From assembly GCA_937996755.1 (NCBI GenBank), contig CALKUS010000171.1:1-32229 (forward strand): DNA of 32,229 nt, read 5' to 3'. This document shows positions 9,501 to 18,374 of the stretch, piece by piece. A program made the position numbers and the translations under genes. The notes under the pieces were generated by a model. That model searched no databases. It worked only from the letters and a program-made list of their open reading frames with translations, and was not told the DNA's origin. The stretch's first letter is position 1. Each line of letters opens with the position of its first letter. This DNA is from an uncultured Pseudomonadota bacterium (GTDB taxonomy: Bacteria > Pseudomonadota > Gammaproteobacteria > Xanthomonadales > Ahniellaceae).

Positions 9501-10958
9501 CTACTCCATCCGGTAGTTCGGTGCTTCCTTCGTGATCGCGACGTCGTGCACGTGCGACTCGCGCATGCCGGCGTTCGTGACGCGCACGAACTGCGGCTTC
9601 GCGTGCATCTCCTCGATCGTCGCGCAGCCGAGGTAGCCCATGCTGGAGCGCAGGCCACCGACGAGCTGGTGCACGATGTTGCGCAGCGGACCGCGATACG
9701 GCACGCGGCCTTCGATCCCCTCGGGCACGAGCTTCTCGGCGTCCGACGAATCCTGGAAGTAGCGGTCCTTCGAGCCGAGCTGCATGGCGCCGAGCGAGCC
9801 CATGCCGCGATAGCTCTTGTACGAGCGGCCCTGGTACAGCTCGACTTCGCCGGGCGCTTCCTCGGTGCCGGCGAACATGCCGCCGATCATCACGCACGAA
9901 GCGCCGGCAGCGATCGCCTTCGCGATGTCGCCGGAATAGCGGATGCCGCCGTCCGCAATGAGGGGCACGTCGGTGCCGCGGAGCGCTTCGGCGACCATCG
10001 AAACGGCCGTGATCTGCGGCACGCCGACGCCCGCGACGATGCGCGTGGTGCAGATCGAGCCCGGGCCGATGCCCACCTTCACGCCGTCGGCGCCGGCATC
10101 GACCAGCGCCTTCGCGGCGTCGGCGGTCACGATGTTGCCGGCGACCACCTGCACGTTCGGAAACTGCTGCTTGATCCAGCGCACGCGTTCGATCACGCCA
10201 CGCGCATGACCATGCGCCGAGTCCACGACGAGCACGTCGACGCCCGCAGCGACGAGTGCCGGCACGCGCTGGTCGGAGTCGCCGCCCGCGCCGACCGCGG
10301 CGCCCACCATCAGGCGCTCGAACTGGTCCTTCGCCGCGTTCGGGTTCTCGAACGACTTCTGGATGTCCTTGACCGTGATGAGGCCGCGCAGCTCGAACTG
10401 GTCGTTCACGACCAGCACCTTCTCGATGCGGTGCTTGTGCAGCAGCGCCATCACTTCGTCGTCGCCGGCGCCCTCGCGCACGGTCACCAGGCGATCCTTG
10501 CGCGTCATGATGTTGCGCACGGGGTCGTCGAGCTTGCGCTCGAAGCGGAAGTCGCGCGACGTGACGATGCCGACGAGCTGGCCGCCGTCGACGACGGGCA
10601 CGCCCGAGATGTTGCGTGCGCGCGTGAGGTTGATGACGTCCTGGATCGCCGTGTCCGGCGTCACCGTGATCGGGTCGCGGATCACGCCGGCTTCGAACTT
10701 CTTGACGAGCGCCACTTCGGCCGCCTGCCGATCGACCGACATGTTCTTGTGCATGATGCCGATGCCGCCGCATTGCGCCATCGTCACGGCCAGCCGCCCT
10801 TCGGTGACGGTGTCCATGGCGGCCGAGGCGACCGGAACGTTCAGCGAAATGCCGCGCGAGAGGCGCGTGCGCGTCGAGACGTCGCGCGGCAGGACGTTGG
10901 ACTCTGCGGGAACCAGAGAGACGTCGTCGAAGGTCAGGGCTTCGGCGAGGATGCGCAT
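9501..10958 (-). CDS. guaB: IMP dehydrogenase
   Basis: The enzyme oxidises IMP to XMP with NAD, the first committed step to GMP. The 485-residue product is a TIM barrel interrupted by a tandem CBS (Bateman) module at about residues 93-205. The catalytic Cys303 is in GIGPGSICTTR. SAAMDTVTE, VDSAHGHA and the MGYLGC segment of the flap region are also present. The start at ATG 10958 gives the usual N-terminus MRILAEALTFDDV; the Shine-Dalgarno is weak. A TATAAT box lies about 35 nt upstream. With guaA, which follows, it forms the guaBA unit; tadA and orn lie beyond. Confidence 0.97.
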   Translation of the reverse strand: MRILAEALTFDDVSLVPAESNVLPRDVSTRTRLSRGISLNVPVASAAMDTVTEGRLAVTMAQCGGIGIMHKNMSVDRQAAEVALVKKFEAGVIRDPITVTPDTAIQDVINLTRARNISGVPVVDGGQLVGIVTSRDFRFERKLDDPVRNIMTRKDRLVTVREGAGDDEVMALLHKHRIEKVLVVNDQFELRGLITVKDIQKSFENPNAAKDQFERLMVGAAVGAGGDSDQRVPALVAAGVDVLVVDSAHGHARGVIERVRWIKQQFPNVQVVAGNIVTADAAKALVDAGADGVKVGIGPGSICTTRIVAGVGVPQITAVSMVAEALRGTDVPLIADGGIRYSGDIAKAIAAGASCVMIGGMFAGTEEAPGEVELYQGRSYKSYRGMGSLGAMQLGSKDRYFQDSSDAEKLVPEGIEGRVPYRGPLRNIVHQLVGGLRSSMGYLGCATIEEMHAKPQFVRVTNAGMRESHVHDVAITKEAPNYRME

Positions 10959-10992
10959 GTGCTAGCTCGCGGTAAAGCGAAGGTAGCGCGGC

Positions 10993-10998
10993 ATTATA
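10993..10998 (-). promoter_or_regulatory. Probable -10 box of the guaB promoter
   Basis: A perfect TATAAT on the minus strand would start transcription near 10986 and give a leader of about 28 nt before the guaB ATG. The upstream -35 is poor (TTAGGC at a 19-bp spacing), so the promoter may be weak or activator-dependent. Confidence 0.45.
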
Positions 10999-11054
10999 CG
11001 GTTGACGGGCCGTTATCGCCTAATCCGGTCGTCTCCGCCCGCGAAACGCCACCA

Positions 11055-12338
11055 TTACGGCGACTTGACCAGCACCAGCGAAAGCCACGGCCAGTACGTG
11101 ATCAGCAGCACCGCGGCGAACTGGATCACGAAGAACGGCCAGCTCGCGCGGATCACGCTCATCACCGGCTGCTCGAAGCGGTAGCTCGCCACGAACAGGT
11201 TCATGCCGAGCGGCGGCGTGAAGAAACCGACCTGGAGGTTCGCGAGGAAGAGGATGCCGAAGTGCACCGGGTGCACGCCGTAGCCGATCGCGATCGGCAG
11301 CACGAGCGGCACGAGGATCATGATCGCGGGCAGGCCTTCCAGCAGCATGCCGAACACGAGCAGGAACACGTTCAGCACGAGCAGGAACACCAGCCTGGAG
11401 TCGAGGTGCGCGCGCAGGCCCTCGAACAGCTTCTGCGGCACCTCCTGGTCGATCAGCCAGTTGGTGAGCGCGAGCGCCACGCCGAGGATCACGAGGATCG
11501 CGCCGACCAGCAGCATCGCTTCGCGCGCGACGCGGGGGAACTCGCGCAGCTTCACTTCGCGGCGAATGCCGAGCACGACGATGGCGACGTAGAGCGCGGT
11601 CACGGCGGCCGCCTCCGACGGTGCGATCTTGCCGGCGTAGATGCCGCCCAGCACGACGACCGGCAGCGGGATTTCCCAGCGCGCATCCCACGTCGCGGCC
11701 CACGCTTCGCGGGCCGAGAACTTCGGGCGCGCGCGCTTCGCGCCGGCCGCCACCTTGATGCTGTAGATCGACAGCAGCAGCACCATCAGCAACCCGGGCA
11801 GCAGGCCGGCGAGGAACAGGTCCTCCACGCGGATCGGCGGGTCGCTCACGAGCTGCTGTGCCACCACCGCATAGATGATCAGCGGCAGCGACGGCGCGAA
11901 CAGCAGGCCCAGGCTGCCCGACGTCGTGACGAGGCCGAGGTTGAACCGCTCCGGATATTGCGCGTGCCTCAGCGCGGGATACAGGACCGCGCCGAGCGCG
12001 ACGATGGTGACGCCCGTGGCGCCGGTGAACGCCGTGAACAGCGCGCACGACACGAGCGCGACGATCGCGAGGCCGCCCGGCATCCAGCCGAACAGCGCAT
12101 CGGTGAGACGCACCAGGCGTTGCGGCGCCTTCGATTCGCCGAGCAGGTACCCCGCGATCGTGAACAGCGGGATCGCGATCAGCACCGGCATCTCGGTGAT
12201 GCGGAAGAACTCGGCCGCGACGATCGCGAGGTCGTAGTCGGCCGCGTGCAGGCCGAGCATCGCGACGGCCGCGATGATCACGAACAGCGGCGTGCCGACG
12301 AGCGTCAGCAACACGAGCAGCAGGCCGATCCAGACCAT
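11055..12338 (-). CDS. dctM: TRAP transporter large permease subunit
   Basis: The 427-residue inner-membrane protein is hydrophobic throughout, with about a dozen predicted spans, and matches the DctM family. It is the ion-coupled transport channel of a tripartite ATP-independent periplasmic (TRAP) transporter, working with the small permease and the periplasmic receptor. FTAFTGATGVTIVALGAVLYP, PSEAAAVTALY and GFFTPPLGMNLFVA are typical family segments. The start ATG overlaps the dctQ stop by one base (TGATG), showing translational coupling. It is the last gene of the tatT-dctPQM set. The substrate cannot be told from sequence; organic acids are usual for the family. Confidence 0.93.
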   Translation of the reverse strand: MVWIGLLLVLLTLVGTPLFVIIAAVAMLGLHAADYDLAIVAAEFFRITEMPVLIAIPLFTIAGYLLGESKAPQRLVRLTDALFGWMPGGLAIVALVSCALFTAFTGATGVTIVALGAVLYPALRHAQYPERFNLGLVTTSGSLGLLFAPSLPLIIYAVVAQQLVSDPPIRVEDLFLAGLLPGLLMVLLLSIYSIKVAAGAKRARPKFSAREAWAATWDARWEIPLPVVVLGGIYAGKIAPSEAAAVTALYVAIVVLGIRREVKLREFPRVAREAMLLVGAILVILGVALALTNWLIDQEVPQKLFEGLRAHLDSRLVFLLVLNVFLLVFGMLLEGLPAIMILVPLVLPIAIGYGVHPVHFGILFLANLQVGFFTPPLGMNLFVASYRFEQPVMSVIRASWPFFVIQFAAVLLITYWPWLSLVLVKSP

Positions 12339-12862
12339 CACGGCGCGGCGTCCTCGTGCAGGCGCGGTGCGGCTTCCGGCAACGCCATGGCCTTCGGCTT
12401 CGTGAGCGCATGCACGGCGAAGCGCAGCGTCATCACGGCGAAGCCGAACGGCATGATCGCCTGCACCAACCAGGACGGCACGTTCGCGAACGCGATCGTG
12501 GCGCTCGCGTACTCGTCGCGCACGAGCGCGAACGAATGCCACGCGAGGAGGCCGCAGATGGCCGTCGCCGAACCGTACGAGGCGAGGCGCAGCAGCCGCG
12601 CCCAGCCGCCACGCGCGTAGCGCGAGAGCGCGTCGACCGCGAGGTGGCGATCCTCGCGCGCGGCGACCATCGCGCCGAGCATCGCGATCCACAGCACGAG
12701 CGCGCGCAGCATGGCGTCGAGGTCGGTCCAGCCCTTCCCGAACGCCATGCGCGAAACGATTTCGCCACCCGCCGCGAGCACGAGCACGGCGACCGCGAGC
12801 GCGATCGCCGCGTTCTCGACGCCGCGCACGATCCCGCCGAGGCGGGCGGGCAGCGAGCTCAC
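12338..12862 (-). CDS. dctQ: TRAP transporter small permease subunit
   Basis: The 174-residue inner-membrane protein has four hydrophobic spans (about residues 14-34, 48-66, 88-106 and 128-147), the normal layout of DctQ. WIAMLGAMVAAREDRHLAVD is the family signature between the second and third spans. The GTG start at 12862 overlaps the dctP stop in a GTGA arrangement, and the stop overlaps dctM by one base. The frame stays open far upstream inside dctP, but the overlap and the family length support this start. The C-terminal tail after the last span is Ala/Pro rich. Confidence 0.9.
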   Translation of the reverse strand: MSSLPARLGGIVRGVENAAIALAVAVLVLAAGGEIVSRMAFGKGWTDLDAMLRALVLWIAMLGAMVAAREDRHLAVDALSRYARGGWARLLRLASYGSATAICGLLAWHSFALVRDEYASATIAFANVPSWLVQAIMPFGFAVMTLRFAVHALTKPKAMALPEAAPRLHEDAAP

Positions 12863-13872
12863 GGAGCGGTGCCTGCCCCTTTGCCCTTCCGGTATTCCGC
12901 CAGCGCCGCGCGGACGGCGGAGAGCGCTTCGGCGCTCACGGCGCCGTCGCCGACCAGCTGGTCCTGCGCCTTCTGCCCGATGTCGCGCCAGAAGCCCGCC
13001 TCCTCGGCCGACGGCTCGATGATCTGCACGCCCTGCTTCACGAGCGTCGCGCGAGCCGCGTCGTTGTCGGCGCGCTGGCTGGCGTCGATCGTCGCAAAGC
13101 CCTTCCCGATCTCGTCGAGCAGCACGTCGCGGTCGGCGGGCTCGAGCTTGGCGAGCGCCTTCGTGTCGATCAGCATGATGCCGACGACGTAGGTGAGCGG
13201 CAGGTCGACGAGGTATTTCACCTTCGTGTGCCACTGGAAGAAGATCGATCCGGCCGGCGTGTTCGCGACCGTGTCGACGAGGCCCGTCTGCAGGCCCGGG
13301 TAGACATCGGTGAGCGGCAGCGGGATCGCGCTCACGCCGCCGGCCGAGAACGCCGTCTCCGCGAGCTTGTCGTTCTGCGGCACCCACACCTTGCTCGAGC
13401 GCAGCTCGTCGCGCGTGCGGATCGGGTGGGTGCTCATGAGGTACGCGAAACCGCCGCCGGACAGTCCGGCCATGGTGTAACCCGCGTCCGCGAAACCCTT
13501 TTCGATCATCGGGTCCAGCTTCGAGCGCAGGAAATCCGCTTCGGCCTGGTCGCGCACGAGGAACGGCACACTGTAGATCGGCGCGTCCTTGTAGACGAGC
13601 GACGCCTCGGCACCCGTGAACGCCCCGCCCTGCAGCTGGCCGAGCTTGATCTTGCGCAGCACGGCGGCGTCGTTGCCCATGACGCCCGCGGGGTAGAACT
13701 TGAGCTCGACGCGTCCCGCCGTGCGATCCTTCACGCCGGCAGCTGCAATGCGCATCTGCTTCATCCACGCCGAGCCTTCCGGCGCGACCGTGGCGATCTT
13801 GACGGCAGCGGCCGAAGCCGCGCCCGCCGCGAGCAGCAACGACACGAAGGCGAATCGCAACAGGGCTTTCAT
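12859..13872 (-). CDS. dctP: TRAP transporter periplasmic substrate-binding protein
   Basis: The 337-residue protein has a Sec signal peptide (MKALLRF, a hydrophobic core and an ASA-A cleavage site near residue 21). The DctP-family receptor fold starts with VKIATVAPEGSAWMKQM. The middle segment GVSAIPLPLTDVYPGLQTG matches the family region around the ligand-binding Arg/Asn positions, and GLVDTVANTP follows. The ATG lies one base after the tatT stop, and the 3' end overlaps dctQ by 4 nt. Coupling with TatT suggests that the receptor works with a TatT partner, as described for the Treponema pallidum pair TP0956/TP0957. The ligand is unknown. Confidence 0.94.
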   Translation of the reverse strand: MKALLRFAFVSLLLAAGAASAAAVKIATVAPEGSAWMKQMRIAAAGVKDRTAGRVELKFYPAGVMGNDAAVLRKIKLGQLQGGAFTGAEASLVYKDAPIYSVPFLVRDQAEADFLRSKLDPMIEKGFADAGYTMAGLSGGGFAYLMSTHPIRTRDELRSSKVWVPQNDKLAETAFSAGGVSAIPLPLTDVYPGLQTGLVDTVANTPAGSIFFQWHTKVKYLVDLPLTYVVGIMLIDTKALAKLEPADRDVLLDEIGKGFATIDASQRADNDAARATLVKQGVQIIEPSAEEAGFWRDIGQKAQDQLVGDGAVSAEALSAVRAALAEYRKGKGAGTAP

Positions 13873-13873
13873 T

Positions 13874-14746
13874 TCAGAAGTAGTCCTTTCCGGATTCGAG
13901 CAGCGCCCGCGCGCGCTTCTGCGCGAGCACGTTGACGAGGGTGAGGCCGGGCTCTTCAGGCTTCGCCGCGAGCACGTCGTTCAGCAGCTTGTCGTGCAAT
14001 TCCTGGTCGAACACGAGGCGCGCGTAATACTCTGCCTCGAGCGTCGGCGCCATCAGGTTGCGTCCGCTCGAGCGCGCGATCGCCTGCTCGAACGCGGCCC
14101 TGCCCGCGGCCGGGTTGCCGCCCAGCGCCTCGGGGCGCAGCGACGACATCACGCCGAGGTACATGAAGCCGGAGCCGTGGTCGTGGTCGGGCGCGATCGT
14201 GGTGAGCTTGCGGAAAATCGCTTCGACCTTGGGCAGCTCGGCGATGCGGTCGAAATCGTCGGCGTTCGCCTGGATCAGGCCGGCCCACGCCGTGCCGAGG
14301 CCGTACACGAGCTCGACCCTGTCGGCATCGACCGATTCGAGCGCCGCGGTGAAATCGTCGAACGGCTTGTCGAGCACGGCACAGAGTTGCTCGTCCATCA
14401 CGCAGGTGGCGCGCCGCGCGTAGTCGAAGCTGCGCTTTGCGAGCTTCACCTGGCGCACGGGGTCGTCGGTGAAGCCGCCCGCGTAGGCGCCGTAAAGACG
14501 CGATGCAGCGAGCAGCAGGCCCGCGCTCATCGGATCGTTCGAAATGAGCCCGTCGAGCAGCAGCAGGTACGCCGGCAGGCCGTCCGCGACGGTCTGCGGA
14601 TCGTCGGATTCGAGCACGCCGTTCGTGAGGCTGCGCGACAGGCCCTGCGTCGCATTCCCGACGAGGCTGGCGCAGCCGGCGACGACGAGCGCGAGCAGCG
14701 CGACCGGCACGCGCACCGCGAGGGCGCGGAACTCACGATCCATCAT
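13874..14746 (-). CDS. tatT: TRAP-associated periplasmic lipoprotein TatT
   Basis: The 290-residue protein belongs to the TRAP transporter TatT (T-component) family. An N-terminal lipobox (VVAGC) indicates a lipid-anchored periplasmic protein. The rest is helical, TPR-like, with recognisable family segments such as the YLLLLDGLISNDP and SRLYGAYAGGFTDDP regions. In T. pallidum this component forms a trimer with a central pore and binds the DctP-type receptor. Here it sits immediately upstream of dctP with a 1-nt gap, in line with that role. Two adjacent ATGs (14746 and 14743) could start translation. The Shine-Dalgarno is weak; folD ends 44 nt upstream, so the genes may share a transcript. Confidence 0.88.
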   Translation of the reverse strand: MMDREFRALAVRVPVALLALVVAGCASLVGNATQGLSRSLTNGVLESDDPQTVADGLPAYLLLLDGLISNDPMSAGLLLAASRLYGAYAGGFTDDPVRQVKLAKRSFDYARRATCVMDEQLCAVLDKPFDDFTAALESVDADRVELVYGLGTAWAGLIQANADDFDRIAELPKVEAIFRKLTTIAPDHDHGSGFMYLGVMSSLRPEALGGNPAAGRAAFEQAIARSSGRNLMAPTLEAEYYARLVFDQELHDKLLNDVLAAKPEEPGLTLVNVLAQKRARALLESGKDYF

Positions 14747-14790
14747 GGTGGCGATTCTATCGACAGCGCCGCGCGCCGCGCACGTCGCTT

Positions 14791-15654
14791 TCACGACGCC
14801 GGCGCTTCGGCGGCCTCGGCCGCCTCCAGCGTGTTCTGCATCAGCATCGCGACGGTCATCGGCCCGACGCCGCCCGGCACGGGCGTGATCCACGACGCGC
14901 GCTCGCGCGCCGGGGCGAATTCCACGTCCCCGGCCAGGCTGCCGTCGGCGAGGCGGTTGATGCCCACGTCGATCACCACGGCACCCGGCTTGATCCACTC
15001 GCCCGCGACGAGCCCGGGCCGGCCGGCGGCCACCACGAGGATGTCGGCGCGGCCGCAATGGCCGGGCAGGTCCTGCGTGAATCGGTGGCACTGCGTGACC
15101 GTGCAGCCTGCCATCAGCAGCTCGAGCGCCATCGGCCTGCCGACGTGGTTCGAGACCCCCACGACCACCGCCTCGCGGCCGCGGATCGGCCGGTCGGTAT
15201 GCGCGAGCAGCGTCATCACGCCTTTCGGCGTGCACGGCCGCAAGCCCGGCTGACGCAACGCGAGACGACCGACGTTTTCGGGATGGAAGCCGTCCACGTC
15301 CTTGTCGGGACGGATGCGCTGGATGAGCGCGGTCGCGTCGATGTGCGGCGGCAGCGGCAGCTGCACGAGGATGCCGTCGATCTGCGGGTCGGCGTTCAGG
15401 GCATCGACCAGCGCGACCAGCTCCGCTTCCGTGGTGCCCGCCGGCAGGTCGTGGTCGCGCGCGACGAAGCCGACGCGATGGCTCGCGCGGCGCTTGTTGC
15501 GCACGTAGACCGACGAGGCGGCATCGTTGCCGACCTGGATCACCGCGAGCCCGGGCGCGCGCTTGCCCGCCTTGCGCCGTTTCACGACGCGGCGCCGGAG
15601 CGCGTCGAGCACGCCGTCGGAAATGGTCTTGCCGTCGAGCAATCTGGCCGTCAT
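14791..15654 (-). CDS. folD: Methylenetetrahydrofolate dehydrogenase/cyclohydrolase
   Basis: The bifunctional enzyme interconverts 5,10-methylene- and 10-formyl-tetrahydrofolate in one-carbon metabolism. The 287-residue product has the catalytic Tyr50/Lys54 pair in SVYVRNKRRA, the QLPLP motif (98-102), Asp121 in KDVDGFHP, the NADP-site segment GVSNHVGRPM and the final PVPGGVGPMT signature. GxSNxVGRP and the following HRFT resemble E. coli FolD. The C-terminus ends in an Ala/Glu-rich tail. It is divergent from the DUF1244 gene, with 64 bp between starts. It is followed on the same strand by the TRAP genes; the metabolic link with these is not obvious. Confidence 0.96.
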   Translation of the reverse strand: MTARLLDGKTISDGVLDALRRRVVKRRKAGKRAPGLAVIQVGNDAASSVYVRNKRRASHRVGFVARDHDLPAGTTEAELVALVDALNADPQIDGILVQLPLPPHIDATALIQRIRPDKDVDGFHPENVGRLALRQPGLRPCTPKGVMTLLAHTDRPIRGREAVVVGVSNHVGRPMALELLMAGCTVTQCHRFTQDLPGHCGRADILVVAAGRPGLVAGEWIKPGAVVIDVGINRLADGSLAGDVEFAPARERASWITPVPGGVGPMTVAMLMQNTLEAAEAAEAPAS

Positions 15655-15688
15655 CGGCGAATTATCGGGGTAACGGCAGGCGCGGGGC

Positions 15689-15694
15689 TACAAT
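15689..15694 (+). promoter_or_regulatory. Possible -10 box for the DUF1244 gene
   Basis: TACAAT in a GGGGCTACAATCG context lies 24 nt before the ATG, in the short folD/DUF1244 divergent gap. No good -35 is seen at 16-18 bp (TTATCG is 21 bp away), so this rests on the -10 match alone. Confidence 0.3.
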
Positions 15695-15718
15695 CGCGGC
15701 AGTTCCGAGGAGCCGCCC

Positions 15719-16030
15719 ATGGACGCCGAGACCCGAGCCGAAGCCGCCGCCTTCCGTCGCCTCGTCGCGCACCTGCGCGAACGCCACGATGTGCAGAACC
15801 TCGACCTCATGAACCTGGCCGGCTTCTGCCGCAACTGCCTGGCCGACTGGTACCGCGAAGGCGCGGCCGCGGAGGGCATCACGCTCGACAAGGAACAGGC
15901 GCGCGCACGCGTGTACGGCATGCCGAGCGCCGAGTGGAAGGCGAAGTACCAGCGCGAAGCGACGCCGGCGCAGGATGCGGCGTTTGCCGCGGCGCGTGCC
16001 GCCGCGAAGGGCCATAGCCCTACCGATTAG
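15719..16030 (+). CDS. DUF1244 family protein
   Basis: The 103-residue cytosolic protein shows the DUF1244 core: FRRLVAHLRERHDVQNLDLMNLAGFCRNCLADWY (two conserved Cys, about residues 37 and 40), then a helix and YGMPSAEWKAKYQ. The function of the family is unknown; it forms small all-helical proteins. The ATG is preceded by GAGGAG at good spacing. The gene is divergent from folD and converges on moeB so tightly that the two stop codons overlap by 3 bases (TAG on plus at 16028-16030, TAA on minus at 16027-16029). The C-terminal tail is Ala-rich. Confidence 0.88.
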   Translation: MDAETRAEAAAFRRLVAHLRERHDVQNLDLMNLAGFCRNCLADWYREGAAAEGITLDKEQARARVYGMPSAEWKAKYQREATPAQDAAFAAARAAAKGHSPTD

Positions 16031-17172
16031 CGCTGGTTCGAAGCGCAGATCTCTTCGTAGCTGGCGTAGGCGCCGCTGCGCTTCGCGCTCGGCCCGCAAC
16101 CCGGGCATTCGGGGTCGCGCGGCAGCCGCACTTCGCGGAAGCGCATTGCGAGCGCGTCGAAGTGCAGCAGGCGCCCGAACAGCGGCTCGCCGACACCGAG
16201 GATGAGCTTCACGGCCTCGGTCGCCTGCATCGTGCCGACCAGGCCGGGCAGCACGCCGAGCACGCCGGCCTCGGCGCAGTTCGGTGCGTCTTCGGCGCGC
16301 GGCGGTTCCGGGAACAGGCAGCGATAGCAAGGCACGCGGCCCGACGGATGCGCAGGCCAGAACACGCTCGCCTGCCCTTCGAAGCGATGGATGGCGCCGT
16401 AGACGAGCGGCTTGCCGAGCCGCACGCATGCCTCGTTCAATAGGTAACGCGTCGGGAAGTTGTCGCTGCCGTCGAGCACCACGTCGGCGTCGGCGATGCT
16501 GGCCTCGACGTTCGTCGCATCGAGCCGGAGCTGGCGCGCATCGACCTCGATGTCCGGGTTGAGCGCACGCAGGCGCGCCGCACCGGAGGCGACCTTCGTC
16601 TCGCCGACGCCTGCGTCCACGTGCAGGATCTGCCGCTGCAGGTTGCTGCGCTCGACGCGGTCGTTGTCGACGAGGCGCAACCGACCGACGCCCGCGGCCG
16701 CCAGGTAGAAAGCCGCGGGCGAGCCGAGCCCGCCCGCACCGACGACCACGACGCGCGCGGCACGCAGCTTCAACTGTCCCGCTTCGCCGACGCCCGGCAG
16801 CAGGAGATGGCGCGAGTATCGGTCGCGCTCCTGCGCGGGCAACAGCGAGGTCGACTCCTCCGGCAGCGCGTCCGCGCGCCAGGACGCCATGCCGCCCGCG
16901 ATCGAGCGCACGTCCGCGAAGCCGGCTTCGCGCAACGCCTCGGCCGCAAGCAGCGAACGCTTCCCCGACCCGCAGATCGTGAGGATGGTGCGGTCGCGCG
17001 CACCGTCCAGCGAACCGAGGCCGGCGACGACGCCCGCGAGCGGCACGTGTCGCGCACCGACGGGCGATCCCTGCGCGACCTCGTCGGGCTCGCGCACGTC
17101 CACCAGCCACGCACCGGCGCGTTGCAGCGCAAGCGCTTCGCGGGGCGCAATTTCGACGATGACCGCGTTCAC
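16027..17172 (-). CDS. moeB: Molybdopterin-synthase adenylyltransferase with N-terminal rhodanese domain
   Basis: The 381-residue protein has an N-terminal rhodanese domain (about residues 5-105, active-site Cys67 in TICGSGKR), then an E1-like ThiF/MoeB domain. The latter shows RYSRHLLLPGVGEAGQ, nucleotide loop GAGGLG (145-150), the SNLQRQ segment, LDGSDNFPTRYLLN, and the zinc pairs Cys282/Cys285 and Cys356/Cys359. MoeB adenylates the C-terminus of MoaD so it can be sulphurated; a fused rhodanese could supply the sulphur. The domain order is the reverse of eukaryotic MOCS3 and actinobacterial MoeZ. The GTG start at 17172 overlaps the moeA stop (GTGA). A role with ThiS or another ubiquitin-like carrier is possible. 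Confidence 0.92.
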   Translation of the reverse strand: MNAVIVEIAPREALALQRAGAWLVDVREPDEVAQGSPVGARHVPLAGVVAGLGSLDGARDRTILTICGSGKRSLLAAEALREAGFADVRSIAGGMASWRADALPEESTSLLPAQERDRYSRHLLLPGVGEAGQLKLRAARVVVVGAGGLGSPAAFYLAAAGVGRLRLVDNDRVERSNLQRQILHVDAGVGETKVASGAARLRALNPDIEVDARQLRLDATNVEASIADADVVLDGSDNFPTRYLLNEACVRLGKPLVYGAIHRFEGQASVFWPAHPSGRVPCYRCLFPEPPRAEDAPNCAEAGVLGVLPGLVGTMQATEAVKLILGVGEPLFGRLLHFDALAMRFREVRLPRDPECPGCGPSAKRSGAYASYEEICASNQR

Positions 17173-18374
17173 GGCTGCAGAGGATACGTCGGCACGCGAT
17201 CGCCCGCGCGCCATTCGCGGCCGTCCGCGGCGAGCTCGACGAGCACGTCGCTTTCGGCGACGCTGCGCAACGCACCCGAGCTCACGCTGGCATGCGTGGC
17301 CACGACGAGCACGCCGTCCGCGTCCGCCGTGAGCGTCCCGCGACGCAGCTCGAGCCGCTCGTGCGACTTCGCGACGTCGTGCGCGAGCCGCGCGACGCGC
17401 GCCGGCGGATCGAACGCCGCGCAGCCCGAGAGTCGCGCGAGCGCGGGACGCACGAGCGCGCAGAACGTCGCGATCACCGACACCGGGTTGCCCGGCAGGC
17501 CGAACACGACGGCGTCGCCCACCTGCCCCGCCAGCACCGGCATGCCCGGGCGCATCGCCACTTTCCAGAACCAGGTCGTGCCCGCTGCGGCCAGCAGCGA
17601 CGGCAGGTAGTCCGCCTCGCCCGCCGACACGCCGCCGGTGCTGAGCACGATGTCGGCATCGCGGGCCGCGGATTCCAGCGCCGCGCGCAGCGCGCCCGGA
17701 TCGTCGCGCACGCGCTCGCGTCGCACGACTTCGGCGCCATGCGCAGCGCACAACGCAGCCAGCACCGGTCCGTTGCTGTCGTAGCGCCGGCCGTTCTTCC
17801 ATGGCGCGCCGGGCGCGATCAGCTCGTCGCCCGTCGCGAGCGTCGCGACGCGCACGCGCCGGCGGACGTCCACGCGATCGGCGCCGAACGACGCGAGCAC
17901 GCCGATGTGCGCCGGCGCCAGCCGCAGGCCCGCCGCCAACGCCTCGACGCCCGCCCGCCAGTCGTCGTCGGCGCGCCGCACGTTGCCGCCTGCCGCCGGG
18001 AACGGCGCGAGCAGGCGCACGCGATCGCCATCGGCGCGCGAGTGCTCCTTGATCACCACCGTGTCGGTGCCTGGCGGCAATGGCGCGCCGGTGGTGATGC
18101 GCACGCATTCGCCGACTGCCGGCGCAAGCGTGACGTCGACGCCCGCGAGCGCCACGCCGATGCAATGCAGTTCCACCTCGCCTTCGCGCAGGTCGGACGC
18201 GCGCACCGCATAGCCGTCCATCGCCGAGTGGACGAAGCCCGGGACGTCGCGCGGCGCGCGAACGCCCGAGGCGAGGACGCGCCCCGGCGCTTCGCCGAGC
18301 CCGACGGACTCCGCCGCGACCGTTCGCGCGACGCGCTCCGCGACCAGCGCGCGCGCAGCGGCAAAGCTCAGCAC
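17169..18374 (-). CDS. moeA: Molybdopterin molybdenumtransferase
   Basis: The 401-residue cytosolic enzyme inserts molybdate into adenylated molybdopterin in the last step of Mo-cofactor synthesis. The MoeA signatures are all visible: DVPGFVHSAMDGYAV, TGAPLPPGTDTVV, the MoCF-domain STGGVSAGEADYL and FGLPGNPVSV, then a C-terminal beta domain. The most likely start is GTG 18374, which overlaps the end of mobA by 7 nt; the frame stays open far upstream, antisense-like within der, and is not used. It sits between mobA and moeB in a tightly packed Moco cluster. Confidence 0.93.
   Translation of the reverse strand: MLSFAAARALVAERVARTVAAESVGLGEAPGRVLASGVRAPRDVPGFVHSAMDGYAVRASDLREGEVELHCIGVALAGVDVTLAPAVGECVRITTGAPLPPGTDTVVIKEHSRADGDRVRLLAPFPAAGGNVRRADDDWRAGVEALAAGLRLAPAHIGVLASFGADRVDVRRRVRVATLATGDELIAPGAPWKNGRRYDSNGPVLAALCAAHGAEVVRRERVRDDPGALRAALESAARDADIVLSTGGVSAGEADYLPSLLAAAGTTWFWKVAMRPGMPVLAGQVGDAVVFGLPGNPVSVIATFCALVRPALARLSGCAAFDPPARVARLAHDVAKSHERLELRRGTLTADADGVLVVATHASVSSGALRSVAESDVLVELAADGREWRAGDRVPTYPLQP

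Noticed and set aside
9546..12620. Plus-strand ORF of 1024 codons opposite guaB and dctM
   Set aside because: Shadow of two well-supported minus-strand genes; rich in Arg, His, Asp and Glu with no motif.
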